NCBI GenBank assembly: GCA_027575765.1 | Contig: JANBPT010000908.1 | Span: 1 to 19,354, forward strand | Length of the DNA: 19,354 bases | Source of the DNA: Tieghemiomyces parasiticus | Lineage: Eukaryota; Kickxellomycota; Dimargaritomycetes; Dimargaritales; Dimargaritaceae | Direction: 5' to 3' | Part shown: positions 18,591 to 19,354 of the stretch, piece after piece | Layout: each line of letters begins with the position of its first letter | Numbering within the stretch: position 1 is the stretch's first letter | Translations under genes and position numbers: made by a program | Notes under the pieces: generated by a model | Database searches by the model: none | What the model was told of the DNA's origin: nothing | Seen by the model: the letters and a program-made list of their open reading frames with translations, nothing else

Positions 18591-19265
18591 TAATGCATTC
18601 TGGTGGCTTGCTCTAACTGCGTCTGCCCCCCAGGAATCTTCAGAAGTCCTAATTTCATCTGGACTCCACAAATTGTAAAGCAGACCAGTATCTGGAAGCC
18701 AGTCCCGCCTTTGAAAGAACCTCCAGGTCAAAGTGGAGAATTCAGGAATATACAATTGGACCAGCACTGTTGAAATCTGTAACACAAAGTTTGGTAGGTT
18801 AACTATTGACAGAGAAAACCTCAAATAAAATCTATAAATGTTTACCAACAAGCAAGCTTAGGGGAATATTGGTAATAGACTTTACTAGCAAAATAGTGCC
18901 AATGGATGGTGCTATGGGATAGGAACTGGGGAATAAGCTGCTGGGCCCTGTGTTGCATACTTGGGCCTGGCTTATACACTATAACTATAATAGATGATCT
19001 ACGCTAATTGGTGGAGGACCTGGCTGGTCCTCCGTCTCTTCCGGGCCTCTCCCCAAGGTTGCCCGGTCTCTTTCCTTTCTTTTCTTTTAACGGTTGTATA
19101 GGCACAGCCTATTACAGCTCCTCAAAGGGAGAAGCCCTGCTTGGCTTCAGATGTCTGTGAAGCATAGTTCATGATAGCAGATTTAATAAATAATAGTACC
19201 CCAAAGCAGGGTTGGGAAAACACTCCCTGAGCTCAGAAGTGCTGGAGCTCAGGCTATAAATAGTT
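18590..19265 (+). repeat. Hairpin-mosaic repeat, copy C
   Basis: Collinear with copy B from about GCATT (18595) to the TATA-like string after the terminal hairpin. Hairpins in order: TAGTGCCA/TGGTGCTA (18894-18914, pairs only with G-U allowed); GCTGGGCCC/GGGCCTGGC (18940-18971); GGAGGACC/GGTCCTCC (19013-19033, perfect); CCGGGC/GCCCGG (19041-19066, perfect); ATAGGC/GCCTAT (19098-19112, perfect, loop ACA); GAAGCC/GGCTTC (19131-19148, perfect); terminal CCTGAGCTC/GAGCTCAGG (19226-19253, perfect), then TATAAATA (19255-19262). Several differences from B are CpG to TpG or CpA, for example AAGCGGACC to AAGCAGACC. Not coding. Confidence 0.75.
19226..19253. repeat. Terminal hairpin of copy C
   Basis: CCTGAGCTC (19226-19234) pairs perfectly with GAGCTCAGG (19245-19253). 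The loop AGAAGTGCTG matches the loop of the copy B hairpin, but the arms differ at four paired positions. Confidence 0.85.
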
Positions 19266-19354
19266 ATTCTGAATCTTCAAGAGGTTGTGGCCCTGCTGGC
19301 TACTCCATAGTTTGCTGCTTCACCTATTGGCCCTCCAGGATATGAAACATAATA

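Noticed and set aside
17025..19263. Hairpin followed by a short tail as a Helitron 3' end
   Set aside because: No CTRR terminus at the expected distance after either stem and no 5' TC end could be fixed; kept only as a possible analogy.
16421..19265. Copies B and C as the two long terminal repeats of an LTR retrotransposon
   Set aside because: No clear TG...CA ends, no primer-binding site or polypurine tract, and the DNA between them holds a mariner, not gag or pol.
15331..19354. CRISPR array
   Set aside because: The repeats are long, diverged and irregularly spaced in a eukaryotic context, with no identical short repeats separated by unique spacers.

Overview
The window looks like a nuclear contig from a filamentous, probably early-diverging fungus. 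This is inferred from four eukaryotic housekeeping genes, one canonical GT-AG spliceosomal intron, GC-rich coding DNA set in more AT-rich flanks, and several decayed transposons. I lean towards Zoopagomycota (a Kickxellomycotina or Dimargaritales-like genome), but that placement comes from the general look of the sequence, not from a search.

Layout. Positions 1-810 hold no gene. A decayed 3' end of a non-LTR retrotransposon (LINE) lies at about 811-1710 on the + strand. About 3.1 kb without a recognisable gene follows (1711-4867). The gene block is: a very long NUP160/NUP120 nucleoporin (4868-10780, +, 1970 aa, no intron); 6-phosphogluconolactonase of the pentose phosphate pathway (11444-12214, +); a mitochondrial ICT1-type ribosome-rescue factor with two exons (12442-13244, -); and a HTATIP2/FMP52-like NAD(P)-binding protein (13574-14449, -). 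The first two genes point right and the last two point left, so the phosphogluconolactonase and ICT1 genes converge. They are independent housekeeping genes, not a pathway cluster. A second copy of the same LINE 3' end, inverted (about 14605-15010), lies just upstream of the HTATIP2-like gene.

The right flank (about 15180-19354) is the unusual part. It holds at least four diverged copies of an unrecognised repeat, all in the same orientation, built from short hairpins. Several stems keep their pairing while their sequence changes between copies. A dead Tc1/mariner element (17061-18353, mariner-type D34D spacing, TA target duplication, near-perfect terminal inverted repeats) sits in this array just after the terminal hairpin of one copy. 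Its first and third catalytic Asp are Asn, and each change fits CpG decay to CpA. The whole mariner has only 13 CpG dinucleotides by hand count, whereas the genes are CpG-rich. This points to CpG methylation and decay of repeats in this genome.
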